A DNA stretch of 64,000 nucleotides from Cryobacterium gelidum (GCF_004403985.1 NZ_SOHL01000013.1:186001-250000); one strand, 5' to 3'; shown: positions 27,906 through 38,158, counted from the first letter of the stretch. Translations and numbers: made by a program. The notes: a model not told the origin generated them from the sequence alone.

Positions 27906-28214
27906 CTACTGGGTCACGTGCGACACGACCGGCGTACGCGGACGCGGCATCGTGCGCGGTGCCGCGGTGTCCCGCACCAGAAAGCTGGCTTGGGCCCGAT
28001 CGAACGAGGAGTAGAACCACCTGGTGGTGAGCACTCCGAGCTTTGTCACCTCGTAAGCATCCCCACTCTGCTGGATGACACCCAGCAGAGCGGCCGGGTC
28101 GCCGTCGAGAATTTGCGAGTCCCGCACCAACCATTCCGTCGGTGTGAGCTGGAGGATACCGAGCTGCGATACGCGCAAATTCTCAGCATCCGAAACGCCA
28201 TTGTTCGGGTTCAA
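27906..28214 (-). CDS. Conserved-looking small protein, unknown function
   Basis: A 102-residue protein starting at TTG 28214 (LNPNNGVSDAENLRVSQL), with GGAGG seven bases upstream supporting this rare start. It has a mixed alpha/beta core (ILQLTPTEWLVRDSQILDGD, AYEVTKLGVLTTRWFYSSFD) and a Pro/Arg/Thr tail. No signal peptide, membrane helix or known motif. It is convergent with the YtxH-like gene. Confidence 0.65.
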   Translation of the reverse strand: MNPNNGVSDAENLRVSQLGILQLTPTEWLVRDSQILDGDPAALLGVIQQSGDAYEVTKLGVLTTRWFYSSFDRAQASFLVRDTAAPRTMPRPRTPVVSHVTQ

Positions 28215-28317
28215 TTACTGCCTCCGGACCACTTTGAAATTTAAGTAGACATCCGATGGCTCCCGCAATCAAGGGGTTGACAGCGCCCTCCTACCAAACT
28301 CCCATGAGGCTTCAAGC

Positions 28318-28352
28318 GGTACCGGGCAGCACGCGTCGTGCGCCGTGCCGGG
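28318..28352 (-). terminator. Imperfect hairpin after mqo
   Basis: CCGGGCAGCACG and CGTGCCGGG form a bulged GC-rich stem immediately downstream of the mqo stop on the minus strand. There is no clean T-run. Confidence 0.4.
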
Positions 28353-29831
28353 CTAGTTGCTGAGGTGCAGAACCTCGGCGGTGGCGGCGAGTGAGGCTGC
28401 GGCAGCGGCCGGGTCGTCGGAGAGCATGGTGCCGTAGCTCGGGATCATCTGACGGATGCGCGGCTTCCAGCCCTCGATGCGGTCGGGGAAGCAGCGGGCC
28501 AGCAGGTCGACCATGATCGGCGCGGCCGTCGAGGCTCCCGGCGAGGCGCCGAGCAGGCCGGCGATCGACCCGTCAGCAGACGTGATGACCTCGGTACCAA
28601 ACTGCAGCACGCCCCCGAGCTTGGCGTCTTTCTTCATGACCTGCACACGTTGGCCGGCCGTGATGAGCTCCCAGTCGTCCGAGACCGCAGCGGGAATGAA
28701 CTCGCGCAGGGCCTTGAGCTTGGCGCCCCGTGACGCGAACACCTCGCCGACCAGGTATTTCATGAGGTCGAAGTTGCGGCGGGCGACGGCGAGCATCGGG
28801 CCGAGGTTGTGCGTGCGAATGGAGAACGGCAGGTCGAACCAGGTGCTCGACTTCAAGAACTTGGGGCTGAAACCGGCGTACGGGCCGAACAGCAACGACA
28901 TTTCGCCGTCGACGACGCGGGTATCGAGGTGCGGCACCGACATGGGCGGCGCGCCCTTGGCGGCCTTGCCATAGACCTTGGCCTGGTGCTGGGCAACGAG
29001 CTTCGGGTTCGTGGTGCGCAGAAACTGGCCGCTGATCGGAAACCCGCCGAACCCCTTGATTTCGGGGATTCCGCTTTGCTGCAGCAGCGCGAGGGCGCCT
29101 CCGCCGGCGCCGACGAAGACGAAGCGGGCGTTGATGGTGCTGCGGGTCTGCCCGACCTGACGCAGCAGATTGAGGTTCCAGGTGCCATCCGCTTTGTGCT
29201 TGAGACCGACGACCTGCTCGTTCATGTGCATCGTGACCCCCTGCTGTTCGAGGGTGTCAAACATGAACCGGGTGAGGGCGCCGAAGTCCACGTCGGTTCC
29301 GCTCACGATGCGCGTCGCGGCAATCTTCTGGCCGGCCGGGCGTTTGCGGGTGAGCAGGGGCGTCCACGTACCGATCTTCGCCGCATCGTCGCTGAACTCC
29401 ATGCCGGAGAACAACGGCTGGGTGGCCAGCACGGCATGACGTTTGCGCAGGTATTCCACGTTGGCCTTACCGTGCACAAAAGTCATGTGCGGAGTGGAGT
29501 TGATGAACTTGTGCGGCTCCGGCAGGGCCCCGGTGGAAACGAGGTGCGCCCACAACTGACGGCTGATCTGAAACTGCTCATTGATCACGACGGCCTTGTC
29601 GGCCGTGACCGAACCATCGGGGGCCTGCGGCATGTAGTTGAGTTCGCACAGTCCGGCGTGGCCGGTGCCGGCGTTGTTCCACGGGTTCGAGCTCTCCTGG
29701 GCAAGTTCGCCGAGACGCTCGTACACCTCGATGCGCCAGTCGGGCTGCAACTCCTTCAGGAGCATGCCGAGGGTGGCGCTCATGATGCCGCCACCAATGA
29801 GGACTACGTCGACGGTTCCCTGAGAAGTCAC
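28353..29831 (-). CDS. mqo: Malate:quinone oxidoreductase
   Basis: A 492-residue FAD enzyme oxidising malate to oxaloacetate and passing electrons to the quinone pool. The dinucleotide-binding start is VDVVLIGGGIMSATLG (residues 7-22). Mqo blocks include SSNPWNNAGTGHAGLCELNY, FVFVGAGGGALALLQQSGIP, GFGGFPISGQFLR and LLGASPGASTAAPIM. Length matches the family. It is peripheral on the inner membrane face. It stands alone, divergent from the response regulator at 30126. Confidence 0.97.
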   Translation of the reverse strand: MTSQGTVDVVLIGGGIMSATLGMLLKELQPDWRIEVYERLGELAQESSNPWNNAGTGHAGLCELNYMPQAPDGSVTADKAVVINEQFQISRQLWAHLVSTGALPEPHKFINSTPHMTFVHGKANVEYLRKRHAVLATQPLFSGMEFSDDAAKIGTWTPLLTRKRPAGQKIAATRIVSGTDVDFGALTRFMFDTLEQQGVTMHMNEQVVGLKHKADGTWNLNLLRQVGQTRSTINARFVFVGAGGGALALLQQSGIPEIKGFGGFPISGQFLRTTNPKLVAQHQAKVYGKAAKGAPPMSVPHLDTRVVDGEMSLLFGPYAGFSPKFLKSSTWFDLPFSIRTHNLGPMLAVARRNFDLMKYLVGEVFASRGAKLKALREFIPAAVSDDWELITAGQRVQVMKKDAKLGGVLQFGTEVITSADGSIAGLLGASPGASTAAPIMVDLLARCFPDRIEGWKPRIRQMIPSYGTMLSDDPAAAAASLAATAEVLHLSN

Positions 29832-30125
29832 ACTGCTGAGTGTATCGCTGCGAGCGGATGCGCCCTACCGTGCCGCCCAGCCCCGCGGCGGCCCACACCT
29901 ATCGGCGGGCGGGCGCATTGAGGCGCCCGTAGGTCGCGCAGTACCGCTCCACGGCTACTTTCGCGACGCAGCGGACAACGAGGTCGATCACCGCCCAGAG
30001 CCCACCCCCTGCCAGCAGCTGGGAGAACGTCGCAGTGATTTTCGGCCAGGATTGGAACGGTCTGTTTATTAACGCAATAAGTCACCTCGGCGAGGAACTG
30101 CCGACTTAACGGAATACTGGAATGC
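29832..30125. other. Intergenic region between mqo and the response regulator
   Basis: About 294 bases with divergent promoters expected. A minus-strand frame ending near 29896 reads with fair codon use but lacks a usable start. Otherwise I see nothing definite. Confidence 0.4.
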
Positions 30126-31106
30126 ATGTTGTCAGAAAAACCCGAGCAGCGCGTCGCCGTCATCATTGAAGACGACGCAGACATTCGTAACCTGCTGGAG
30201 GCCGTGCTCACCCAGGCCGGGTTCGAGACAATCGCCACGAGCAACGGCCTCGACGGTATCGCCGCGATACGCGCCTACGATCCGATCGTCACGACCCTCG
30301 ACGTGAGTATGCCCGGTATGGACGGCTTCGAAACAGCCAAGCGTATCCGCGCGTTCAGCCCTACCTACCTCGTCATGCTCACCGCCCGCGACGACGAAAT
30401 CGACACCCTCCAGGGCCTCGAAGCCGGCGCTGATGACTACCTGACCAAACCGTTTCGTCCGCGAGAGCTGCGCGCTCGCATCGAAGCAATGTTGCGACGC
30501 CCTCGCCAAACCATCACCGCGGCGACCGTCGCCCCGCCCGCCGTGCCCGCGCCGGTAGCCGCCCGTACTGAAGCGGTGGTGGCGGACCCACTGGTCGCCG
30601 AGCCCGCCAGCACTAATTTGACCAGCGCTACGCCAATTGACGCCCGTCCTGGCCCGGTATTTCGACAGACCCACGTCGCATCCGCTCCTGCCTCCGCGCC
30701 GGCCGAAGACGCCGCGAGCCCGCTGCGCGGTGCCACACCACGAAATGGCTGGTTTGAACACAACGACCTGCGGCTGAATCCGGAGGAACGCCTCGTGCAA
30801 CTGGCCGGCACTCAACTCGAACTGACCCGCACGGAGTTCGAACTGCTCGCCGCCCTGCTCGAATCACAGCGGCGGGTGCGCAGCAAGAACGATCTCGCCC
30901 TGTTGCTGCGCGGCGAGGCCTACGCGAGCGCCTACCCGGTGAATGAGGCGGATCGGCGCGCGGTCGAAGTGCACATGGGCAACCTGCGTCGCAAACTCGG
31001 TGACAGCAGTACGACACCGCACTGGCTGGAAACCGTGCGTGGCGTTGGCTATCGCCTGGCAGCCAAGGAATATCGCGACGAAACGCATTCGCCGGGCCAA
31101 ATCTAG
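30126..31106 (+). CDS. OmpR-type response regulator with long linker
   Basis: A 326-residue regulator. The receiver (residues 1-125) has IEDD, the phosphorylated Asp in TTLDVSMPGMDG (about 59) and TKPFRPREL. A Pro/Ala/Thr-rich linker of about 90 residues follows. The C-terminal winged helix begins near 210 and carries LELTRTEFELLAALLESQRR, RAVEVHMGNLRRKLG and VRGVGYRLA. OmpR proteins usually have a linker of a dozen residues. The HPt-like, GGDEF, kinase and GGDEF-EAL genes on the opposite strand form one signalling block with it. Confidence 0.9.
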   Translation: MLSEKPEQRVAVIIEDDADIRNLLEAVLTQAGFETIATSNGLDGIAAIRAYDPIVTTLDVSMPGMDGFETAKRIRAFSPTYLVMLTARDDEIDTLQGLEAGADDYLTKPFRPRELRARIEAMLRRPRQTITAATVAPPAVPAPVAARTEAVVADPLVAEPASTNLTSATPIDARPGPVFRQTHVASAPASAPAEDAASPLRGATPRNGWFEHNDLRLNPEERLVQLAGTQLELTRTEFELLAALLESQRRVRSKNDLALLLRGEAYASAYPVNEADRRAVEVHMGNLRRKLGDSSTTPHWLETVRGVGYRLAAKEYRDETHSPGQI

Positions 31107-31120
31107 CCGGCTAGAGCGAT

Positions 31121-31480
31121 CTAACGCGCGATATACCGAGACAGCGCCAGGCAGGTATCTGTGGCCACCGCGGCGAGGAGGGGCAATTGCTGCCGACACC
31201 CGGGCAGGTCCTGGTCCTTCAGGGTGCGGTGCAGGAGGCCCGCAGTGTTTTCGAGACGCACGGCACCCAGCATTTGGCTGCTCGAGCGGATGCTCAACAG
31301 CACAATGTCGGCATCCTCGAGGTCTGCCGTAGCCAGGGCGGTGCACAAACGCAACTCCCGGCTGTGCCAGAGATCGAGAAAATCGTTCACAAACCGGTTT
31401 TGTGCAGCAGCATCCCCGCCGAGATCACTTCTCAGCCGCTGCAATGTGGCCGGGTCGACCAGCGAACTCATGCCGGGCAT
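31121..31480 (-). CDS. HPt-like domain protein lacking the phospho-histidine
   Basis: A 119-residue all-helical protein. The segment LLSIRSSSQMLGAVRLENTA aligns with the HPt helix consensus A-H-x-L-K-x-S-S-x-x-L-G-A, but Leu stands where the phosphorylated His should be and Arg replaces the Lys. The rest of the pattern (LGA, a following Leu-rich helix, a preceding F-L-D-L-W helix) is kept. It may be a scaffold or inhibitor in the surrounding phosphorelay or c-di-GMP block. It is convergent with the response regulator and downstream of the GGDEF gene. Confidence 0.65.
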   Translation of the reverse strand: MPGMSSLVDPATLQRLRSDLGGDAAAQNRFVNDFLDLWHSRELRLCTALATADLEDADIVLLSIRSSSQMLGAVRLENTAGLLHRTLKDQDLPGCRQQLPLLAAVATDTCLALSRYIAR

Positions 31481-31575
31481 CCGCTGGTCGCGGTAGCAGA
31501 ATGTATCGGCAAGGTCACGCGTATCACTCTGGCAGATCTGGGTGCACTTCGGGGCTGCATCGCGTCAAGATCTGA

Positions 31576-32757
31576 TCAAGATCCGTCGTGGCCGGTCGCG
31601 GCGAGTTCGACGGCGATGTCGTTACCGCCGCGCCCCTTGACGGTCTCTATGGCCGTTTCAACAGCGACGCTGAGCGCGGTCAGCGCATAGCCGTGGTCGA
31701 AGGTGTCGGCAATACCAAAACTCGCGGTCAGTCGAATCAGGGAAGCCTCCTTCAATGGTTCGTCGACGAGGGTCGCCTGCATGCGTTCGGCGAGCGCGCG
31801 GGCTTCGGCCGCCGACCCAGCGCCGACGAGCACCAGAAAACGCCCGCTGGCCGGGTGCCCGATGATCGAAAGCACCGGAGCACTCGCACGTAGTTTCGAG
31901 GCGAACGAGGCGATCGCCTCGTCGCCGGCCACCCGGCCGAAGGCAACATTGATTTCCGGCAGGTTGTCGATATCGGCACCGATCACGGCGAGCCCCACGC
32001 CCGCATCTCTCGCCCGACTCAGATGATCGGTGGCCGCCTGCCCAAAGGCGGCCGCCGACAGTACACCCGCCGCCGAGTGGATGCCGTCGGTCAGGTCGCC
32101 GACGGCACTGCCCGACACCTGCTGCGCGCGCAGGGCGGAAACGGCGATGGTCAGGAGCACCACGACACACAGGCTGAGCGCCGCGGCGTTGGCCGTGTTG
32201 AAATAGGTCAGAAAAACCGCCCCGGTCTCCCCGTCCACGGTGAAGACGATGGAGCGAGCCGTAGCCGCCGCTGCAGTGACCCACAGGGCCACGGCCAGAA
32301 TCTGTCCGCTCAGATTGCGGCGCATACGCCCGCGCACGGCTTCGAGGGCACCGAGCAGGGACAGGACCGCCACAGCAATCCACAATTCTGCGGCGCCGGC
32401 CCATCGGCCGGCGGATTCTCCGTGCAATAGCGTTGCGGCGAGCACAAGAACGCTGATCGCGCCGACCACCCACAAGCAGCCACGGCTGCGCCGGTTGTAC
32501 CGCCGGAGCCCGGCCCACAGCGACCCGACGGCGATCGTCAACGATACGTTCGCGACAACGATGGCCCACCAGATCAGCTGGCCGGTCGCGGACGCGTCGT
32601 GCGCGATGGTGACGACCATGGCAGCGATGAAGCCCATACTCCAAATGCGGCCGACGGAATCGGTGCGATGGAACGCGGTGTTCAGAATGAAGGACACCCC
32701 GCACAGCGCGACGACCACTCCGCTCATGACGAGCAGAGTCAGTGTGTCTAGATTCAT
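31576..32757 (-). CDS. Membrane protein with degenerate GGDEF domain
   Basis: A 393-residue protein with seven or eight predicted helices (about residues 5-215) and a C-terminal GGDEF-like domain. The metal-binding strand GADIDNLPEINVAFGRVAGD keeps the family shape, but the signature loop reads HPASGRFLVLV instead of RxGGDEF, so cyclase activity is unlikely. It could sense GTP or c-di-GMP or act as a scaffold. I prefer the ATG at 32757 over a start at 32826, which would lie inside the upstream kinase gene. Confidence 0.8.
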   Translation of the reverse strand: MNLDTLTLLVMSGVVVALCGVSFILNTAFHRTDSVGRIWSMGFIAAMVVTIAHDASATGQLIWWAIVVANVSLTIAVGSLWAGLRRYNRRSRGCLWVVGAISVLVLAATLLHGESAGRWAGAAELWIAVAVLSLLGALEAVRGRMRRNLSGQILAVALWVTAAAATARSIVFTVDGETGAVFLTYFNTANAAALSLCVVVLLTIAVSALRAQQVSGSAVGDLTDGIHSAAGVLSAAAFGQAATDHLSRARDAGVGLAVIGADIDNLPEINVAFGRVAGDEAIASFASKLRASAPVLSIIGHPASGRFLVLVGAGSAAEARALAERMQATLVDEPLKEASLIRLTASFGIADTFDHGYALTALSVAVETAIETVKGRGGNDIAVELAATGHDGS

Positions 32758-32779
32758 GCCCCTACCCTTTGATTGCCGT

Positions 32780-34306
32780 TCATGATGTGCGCGGTAACGT
32801 CGCGATGGCGGTGGTGCCCTTGCCAAGCGCCGATTCGAGCCTCAGGTCTCCCCCATGCTGGCGGCAAATGTCCCGGCTGATGCTCAGACCGAGTCCGGTG
32901 CCGTGGACGCTTGACCCGCGCACCGAATCGGCACGGTAGAACCGATCGAACAGGTTCAGCTGCTCGCCGGGGGACATCCCCCGGCCGGTGTCGGTCACGC
33001 GCAGTTCGATCTGGGTGTCGGCATCGACCAGGGTCACGTCGATGCGTCCGGATGCGACGTTGTACTTGATCGCGTTCGAGAACACGTTGTCGATCACTTG
33101 GCGCAGGCGAAAGGCATCCGCTTGCAGGCGCACGGTCGGCAGCGCCGAGAGTACGAACGTGATGTCGCGCTCGGCGGCGACCGGCCGAAGCGATTCGATG
33201 GCGTCGGTGACGATCACCGACAGGTCACAGGAGGCCGGGCTCATCGCCAGCTCGTGCTTGGCCGCGGCGGCCGTGGCGAGCAGGTCGGCGACGAGAGCCA
33301 GCAGTCGGTCGGAGTTCTTCGATGCCACCTCGAGCATGCGCCGGGTCGACGGATCGAGAGCGTCGTCATCGAGGGCCAGCTCAAGGTACCCCATGATCGA
33401 GGTCAGCGGCGTACGCAACTCGTGCGAAACGGATGCCACCAGGTCATCGCGCGCCTTGATCGCGCGCAGTTCGGCGGTGACGTCCCGCACGACCAGGACA
33501 CCGCCGTCGTAGTTGTTGTTTTCGTCGAGAATAGGGCGCGCGGAGACGAGCACGGCGGTCTGCTGCTTGCCTTGTTCCCCCAACCAAACCGTCACGCGGT
33601 CGACCGTTTCGCCGCGCATCGCTCGCCGGAACGGCCGATCCTGCTCGGCTAGGGGGGTGACCTGGTCCTCATGGTACGCGTCGATAAAGCCGAGCTGGTC
33701 AGCTTTCGCCCCGAACCGGGAGAACATTTCACGCTGGGCGCGGTTGATGAGGTTCGGCTTGGCGTCGCGGTCGAATCCGACGACGCCGAAGTCGATGGCG
33801 TTGAAGATCTCGTCGAGGGTGCGCTCCTCCCGGCGAGAGCGACGCAGGGCCCCTTCGAACAAGACGGACTGCTGGGTGAGCAACACCCGCTGCGCCGCGG
33901 CACGTTTCGTGGTCGTGTGGGTCGTGGCGGCGACAAAGGCCAGCACGATGGTCACACTGGCCAGTCGCGGAATCTCACTGCCTGGCAGTGCCTCGGTCCG
34001 AAACAGGCCGGCCGCCCACAGCATCGCGGAAGTGAACACCACGCCACCAAGAGCACCCCGACCACCAAAGTGCGTCGACAACCAGATGATGGGAAAAACA
34101 AGCAGAAACGTCGTGCCGAGCAGCGGCTCGCCTTCCCGGGCGATCACCAGCCCGACCAGGTCGACGACCGGCAGAACGATGATCCATTTTTTGTCGAGAC
34201 GCCGCCAGGGCACCCCCGCTGCGACCGCGGTGGCGACAAAGATAATGAGGATACCGGCCAGAAACAGCTGGTTGGAGAAGAAGTTGATGTCGAGCATCCC
34301 CGACAC
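32780..34306 (-). CDS. Membrane PAS sensor histidine kinase
   Basis: At least 508 residues: hydrophobic segments to about residue 135, a PAS domain (about 165-285, IDFGVVGFDRDAKPNLINRA), the HisKA motif VASVSHELRTPLTSIMGYLE (His about 296), and an HATPase with N-box IDNVFSNAIKYN, G1 DTGRGM and G2 GTGLGLSISRD. The listed start is GTG 34306. The same frame continues upstream with another clear helix (FLFQLLVGSSTLLLVAVSG) but no ATG, GTG or TTG, so the real start is probably further upstream at an unusual codon. The gene lies between the GGDEF and GGDEF-EAL genes. Confidence 0.9.
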   Translation of the reverse strand: MSGMLDINFFSNQLFLAGILIIFVATAVAAGVPWRRLDKKWIIVLPVVDLVGLVIAREGEPLLGTTFLLVFPIIWLSTHFGGRGALGGVVFTSAMLWAAGLFRTEALPGSEIPRLASVTIVLAFVAATTHTTTKRAAAQRVLLTQQSVLFEGALRRSRREERTLDEIFNAIDFGVVGFDRDAKPNLINRAQREMFSRFGAKADQLGFIDAYHEDQVTPLAEQDRPFRRAMRGETVDRVTVWLGEQGKQQTAVLVSARPILDENNNYDGGVLVVRDVTAELRAIKARDDLVASVSHELRTPLTSIMGYLELALDDDALDPSTRRMLEVASKNSDRLLALVADLLATAAAAKHELAMSPASCDLSVIVTDAIESLRPVAAERDITFVLSALPTVRLQADAFRLRQVIDNVFSNAIKYNVASGRIDVTLVDADTQIELRVTDTGRGMSPGEQLNLFDRFYRADSVRGSSVHGTGLGLSISRDICRQHGGDLRLESALGKGTTAIATLPRTS

Positions 34307-34410
34307 CGCGACCAGGAGAAGGGTCGACGAACCGACCAGCAGCTGGAAGAGAAAGACGGAACGTTCGACCCGATGGCGAAGTGCTCGTGCGGGTCGTGGG
34401 CGGCTTTGGA

Positions 34411-36813
34411 TTACGACGGTGTCGCCGTCGCATGCGGCGTAATCGGCGCGAGGGCGGGGCTCGCCGAGGCCGGTAGTACGGCCTTCGCCCCAAATTCATC
34501 GAGCCGGTCGACGGTTTCGGTGAACCCCTTTGGTACACCGAAGTGAAAACCCTGGGCGCTGCGAATGCCGAGCTGGGCCAGCCGCCGGGCCATGTCTTCG
34601 TTCTCCACACCCTCGACGATCATTGAGTACTCGAGCGTGTCGCCAAAACTCTGCAGGGCGGTGAGAACCTCGCGTTGGCGGATGTCGTCGAGGTCGTCGA
34701 CCAAGCTGCGGTCGATTTTGAGGATGTCCATGGGCACGCGCACGAGCGAATCGACGGAGGAATCTTCGGATCCGTAGTCGTCGAGGGCGACCAGAATGCC
34801 GCCGGAGCGCAGCCGGTTGACCTGTTCGCGAATCTGCACCGATAACCGCACAGCCGAGCGCTCATTGAGCTCCAGGCAGAGCGAAATCTCGGGGTAGCGA
34901 TTGTTCAGGTCTTCCACGAACCTGCCGAGCCGCTCCGGCGCGAGCTGTCCGGCTTCAACGTTGATCGTCATACAGACGATCTCGGGTTCGATCAGACGAA
35001 ACTTCGCCGCCGCATTCATTGCCTTCTCGGCAATCTGCCGGGTCAGCTTGTCGAACCGGCCCAGATTCTTCGCCTTCTCCACCAACGACGGCGGTGAAAT
35101 AGCGCCCAGTTCGGGGTCGACGTAACGCAGCAGTGCCTCAAACGCCCAGATGCGGCCGGTCACGAGACTGACGATGGGCTGATAAGCCAGTTGCAGCTCG
35201 TCTTCGTCGATGGCGAGGGCGATCGTGTCGTTGAATTGCGACGAGCGGTGACCCGATACGTTGATGCTCACGTCACCATCGCGGCCGCCGCGGCGGCGAC
35301 TTTTCTTGACCTTGAGCATGCTGTGGTCGGCGTCGTGAACGAGCGACGCGACATCTGTTTCGACGAGCAGGGAAAACGCCAAGCCGATACTGAGGCTGGG
35401 GGTGATGATGTCGGCGCCCACGGCGAGCGGCGCAACGGAAGCCGCCAGGACCGTCTCGGCGATGGCGTGGGCTTCGGCCAGGGTCGACAAGCAGGTGAGG
35501 ACGATGACGAATTCGTCGCCGCCGACCCGCGCGACGACGTCGTGCGGTCGCACCGATTGGCGCAGTCGCTGACCGAGAACCCGCAGCACCTCGTCGCCTG
35601 CCTGGTGCCCGTAGGTGTCATTGAGGCGTTTGAACCCATCGAGGTCCATGAAGAGCACCGCAATAGCCTCCGCGTTGATGCGGTTGCTGTTGATGGTGTC
35701 GAGGGCCTCCTGAAACGCGCCGTAATTGGGCAGGCCGGTGAGCGGATCGGTATTGGCCCGCATGGTGAGGCCGGCCATATTCTGCCGGACCTGCAGGGCC
35801 AGTTCGGCGGTGGCCGCCAGGGCTTGCAGCGCGCGCCGGTCGACGCCGGAGAAGGCGCCGTCCATCGCGTCGCGACGGGCGACGAGAAACCGCAGCTCTC
35901 CAGGCTCTAACATGACCGGCACCCCGATCGCTCCGGCCTCGGCGGGGCCGGTCTGCACGGTGATGGATTGCACGCCGACCGCGCTGGCCGCCGCTTCGCA
36001 CAATACCGCGGAGATGCAGATGTCGGAGTCGGCGTTGCGCGTGGCGCTGAGGATGCTGCTGCCGGCCACGAGGCCGATCAGCCGACGCCGCATATCCCGA
36101 ATCGAGCGCACAACGATGATGATCAGCGCGACCGTGAAACTGCCCATGAGCGTGCCAATGGCAGTTTGAATGGCAGTACGGCCCGTTCCAGGTGTGGGAA
36201 GGCCGATCTGGGCCCAGTAGGCCGAGAAAACGGTCAACACCGCGACTCCGATCAGCAGTGCGCTCAGGCGCACGGGCGAGAAAAGTGGTCGACCGCCCCT
36301 GTCGGCGGGGGCATTGATCAGGTGCATCCGCACTACTTCAAGCGTCAGTACGAACAGCACATATCCGACGGATGCCGCGGCGACCGCTGGCAGCTCGGCC
36401 AGACCAGCCAGGCCCACTAGCCAAGCGATGAGGAAGTAGACCATGCAGCCCACGCCCGCAAGGCCCGCGCTGTAGACGGACACACTGACCCGGCGGGATT
36501 CCACCAGCAACGCGACGATAATTCCGAACATGACCACGCCGATGATGGCTTGGCCGGGCAGCACCGGGGCCAGCGCCGGAACGACCAGAACAGGCAGGCT
36601 GATGGCGGGCGTGCGATGGGGCACACTGCCCACTCGAATCCAAGCTATTTCCAGTGCGGCCGCGCACAGGACACCGAAGAGCGCTGCCGCGACTCCGGTT
36701 CCCGGATGCAGAAGAACAATGGCGACTGCCCCAGGAACGAACACCAGGACTACGGCCGTGAACACGCCAAAAGACACGCGCTGCAATACGCCCGACACCC
36801 CAATTCGGCTCAC
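34411..36813 (-). CDS. Membrane GGDEF-EAL protein (c-di-GMP turnover)
   Basis: An 800-residue protein with seven or eight membrane segments (residues 15-250), a GAF-like region, then GGDEF and EAL domains. The cyclase site is DLDGFKRLNDTYGHQAGDEV with an intact RVGGDEF (about residue 432). The phosphodiesterase site keeps the EAL motif in AFEALLRY, Asn in TINVEAGQL, Glu in LCLELNERS, DD in VALDDYGSED, Lys in ILKIDRSLV, and Glu and Gln in VEGVEN and AQGFHFG. Both activities are therefore possible. It ends where the kinase gene begins. Confidence 0.93.
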   Translation of the reverse strand: MSRIGVSGVLQRVSFGVFTAVVLVFVPGAVAIVLLHPGTGVAAALFGVLCAAALEIAWIRVGSVPHRTPAISLPVLVVPALAPVLPGQAIIGVVMFGIIVALLVESRRVSVSVYSAGLAGVGCMVYFLIAWLVGLAGLAELPAVAAASVGYVLFVLTLEVVRMHLINAPADRGGRPLFSPVRLSALLIGVAVLTVFSAYWAQIGLPTPGTGRTAIQTAIGTLMGSFTVALIIIVVRSIRDMRRRLIGLVAGSSILSATRNADSDICISAVLCEAAASAVGVQSITVQTGPAEAGAIGVPVMLEPGELRFLVARRDAMDGAFSGVDRRALQALAATAELALQVRQNMAGLTMRANTDPLTGLPNYGAFQEALDTINSNRINAEAIAVLFMDLDGFKRLNDTYGHQAGDEVLRVLGQRLRQSVRPHDVVARVGGDEFVIVLTCLSTLAEAHAIAETVLAASVAPLAVGADIITPSLSIGLAFSLLVETDVASLVHDADHSMLKVKKSRRRGGRDGDVSINVSGHRSSQFNDTIALAIDEDELQLAYQPIVSLVTGRIWAFEALLRYVDPELGAISPPSLVEKAKNLGRFDKLTRQIAEKAMNAAAKFRLIEPEIVCMTINVEAGQLAPERLGRFVEDLNNRYPEISLCLELNERSAVRLSVQIREQVNRLRSGGILVALDDYGSEDSSVDSLVRVPMDILKIDRSLVDDLDDIRQREVLTALQSFGDTLEYSMIVEGVENEDMARRLAQLGIRSAQGFHFGVPKGFTETVDRLDEFGAKAVLPASASPALAPITPHATATPS

Positions 36814-36853
36814 ACAGTCAGATCATACGCGACTTGCTGCTCAAGACGGAACT

Positions 36854-37933
<1,080 letters not shown>

Positions 37934-37994
37934 CTAACGTCGTTCGCCCTCACGGGCATTTCATGCTGCACGGTTCTCCCCCGCCCTTTCCGGG

Positions 37995-38084
37995 CATAAC
38001 TCCTGCAATTTCCTCGCCCGCTCGGACACTCCCGCGTAATTCCGGGGAAGTCAAAGATGATTGTGACAAATTGCAGGAGTTATG
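37995..38084. repeat. Perfect 17-bp inverted repeat in lysC-asd gap
   Basis: CATAACTCCTGCAATTT at 37995-38011 is matched exactly by its reverse complement at 38068-38084, with a 56-base spacer. Both arms are AT-richer than the surroundings. It could fold as a long hairpin in the lysC-asd transcript, bind a regulator, or be a remnant of a small mobile element. Confidence 0.8.
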
Positions 38085-38158
38085 AACGTGGACAAGGCAG
38101 GGGCGGGGTAAATTTCGGGGAGCGGGGGCGGGCATCCGTTCGGCCGGTAAAGTGCGGG

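Noticed and set aside
28275-28305. TTGACA promoter-like word
   Set aside because: It faces the convergent end of mqo, has no good -10 at the right spacing and no gene to serve.
29896-30075. Small minus-strand gene ending GRLNAPARR upstream of mqo
   Set aside because: Codon use is fair but there is no acceptable start codon or ribosome site before the coding-like stretch.
33975-34610. 211-codon frame overlapping the kinase and GGDEF-EAL genes
   Set aside because: Arg/Pro/Ser-rich shadow translation in the wrong frame; the kinase frame has the real membrane helices.
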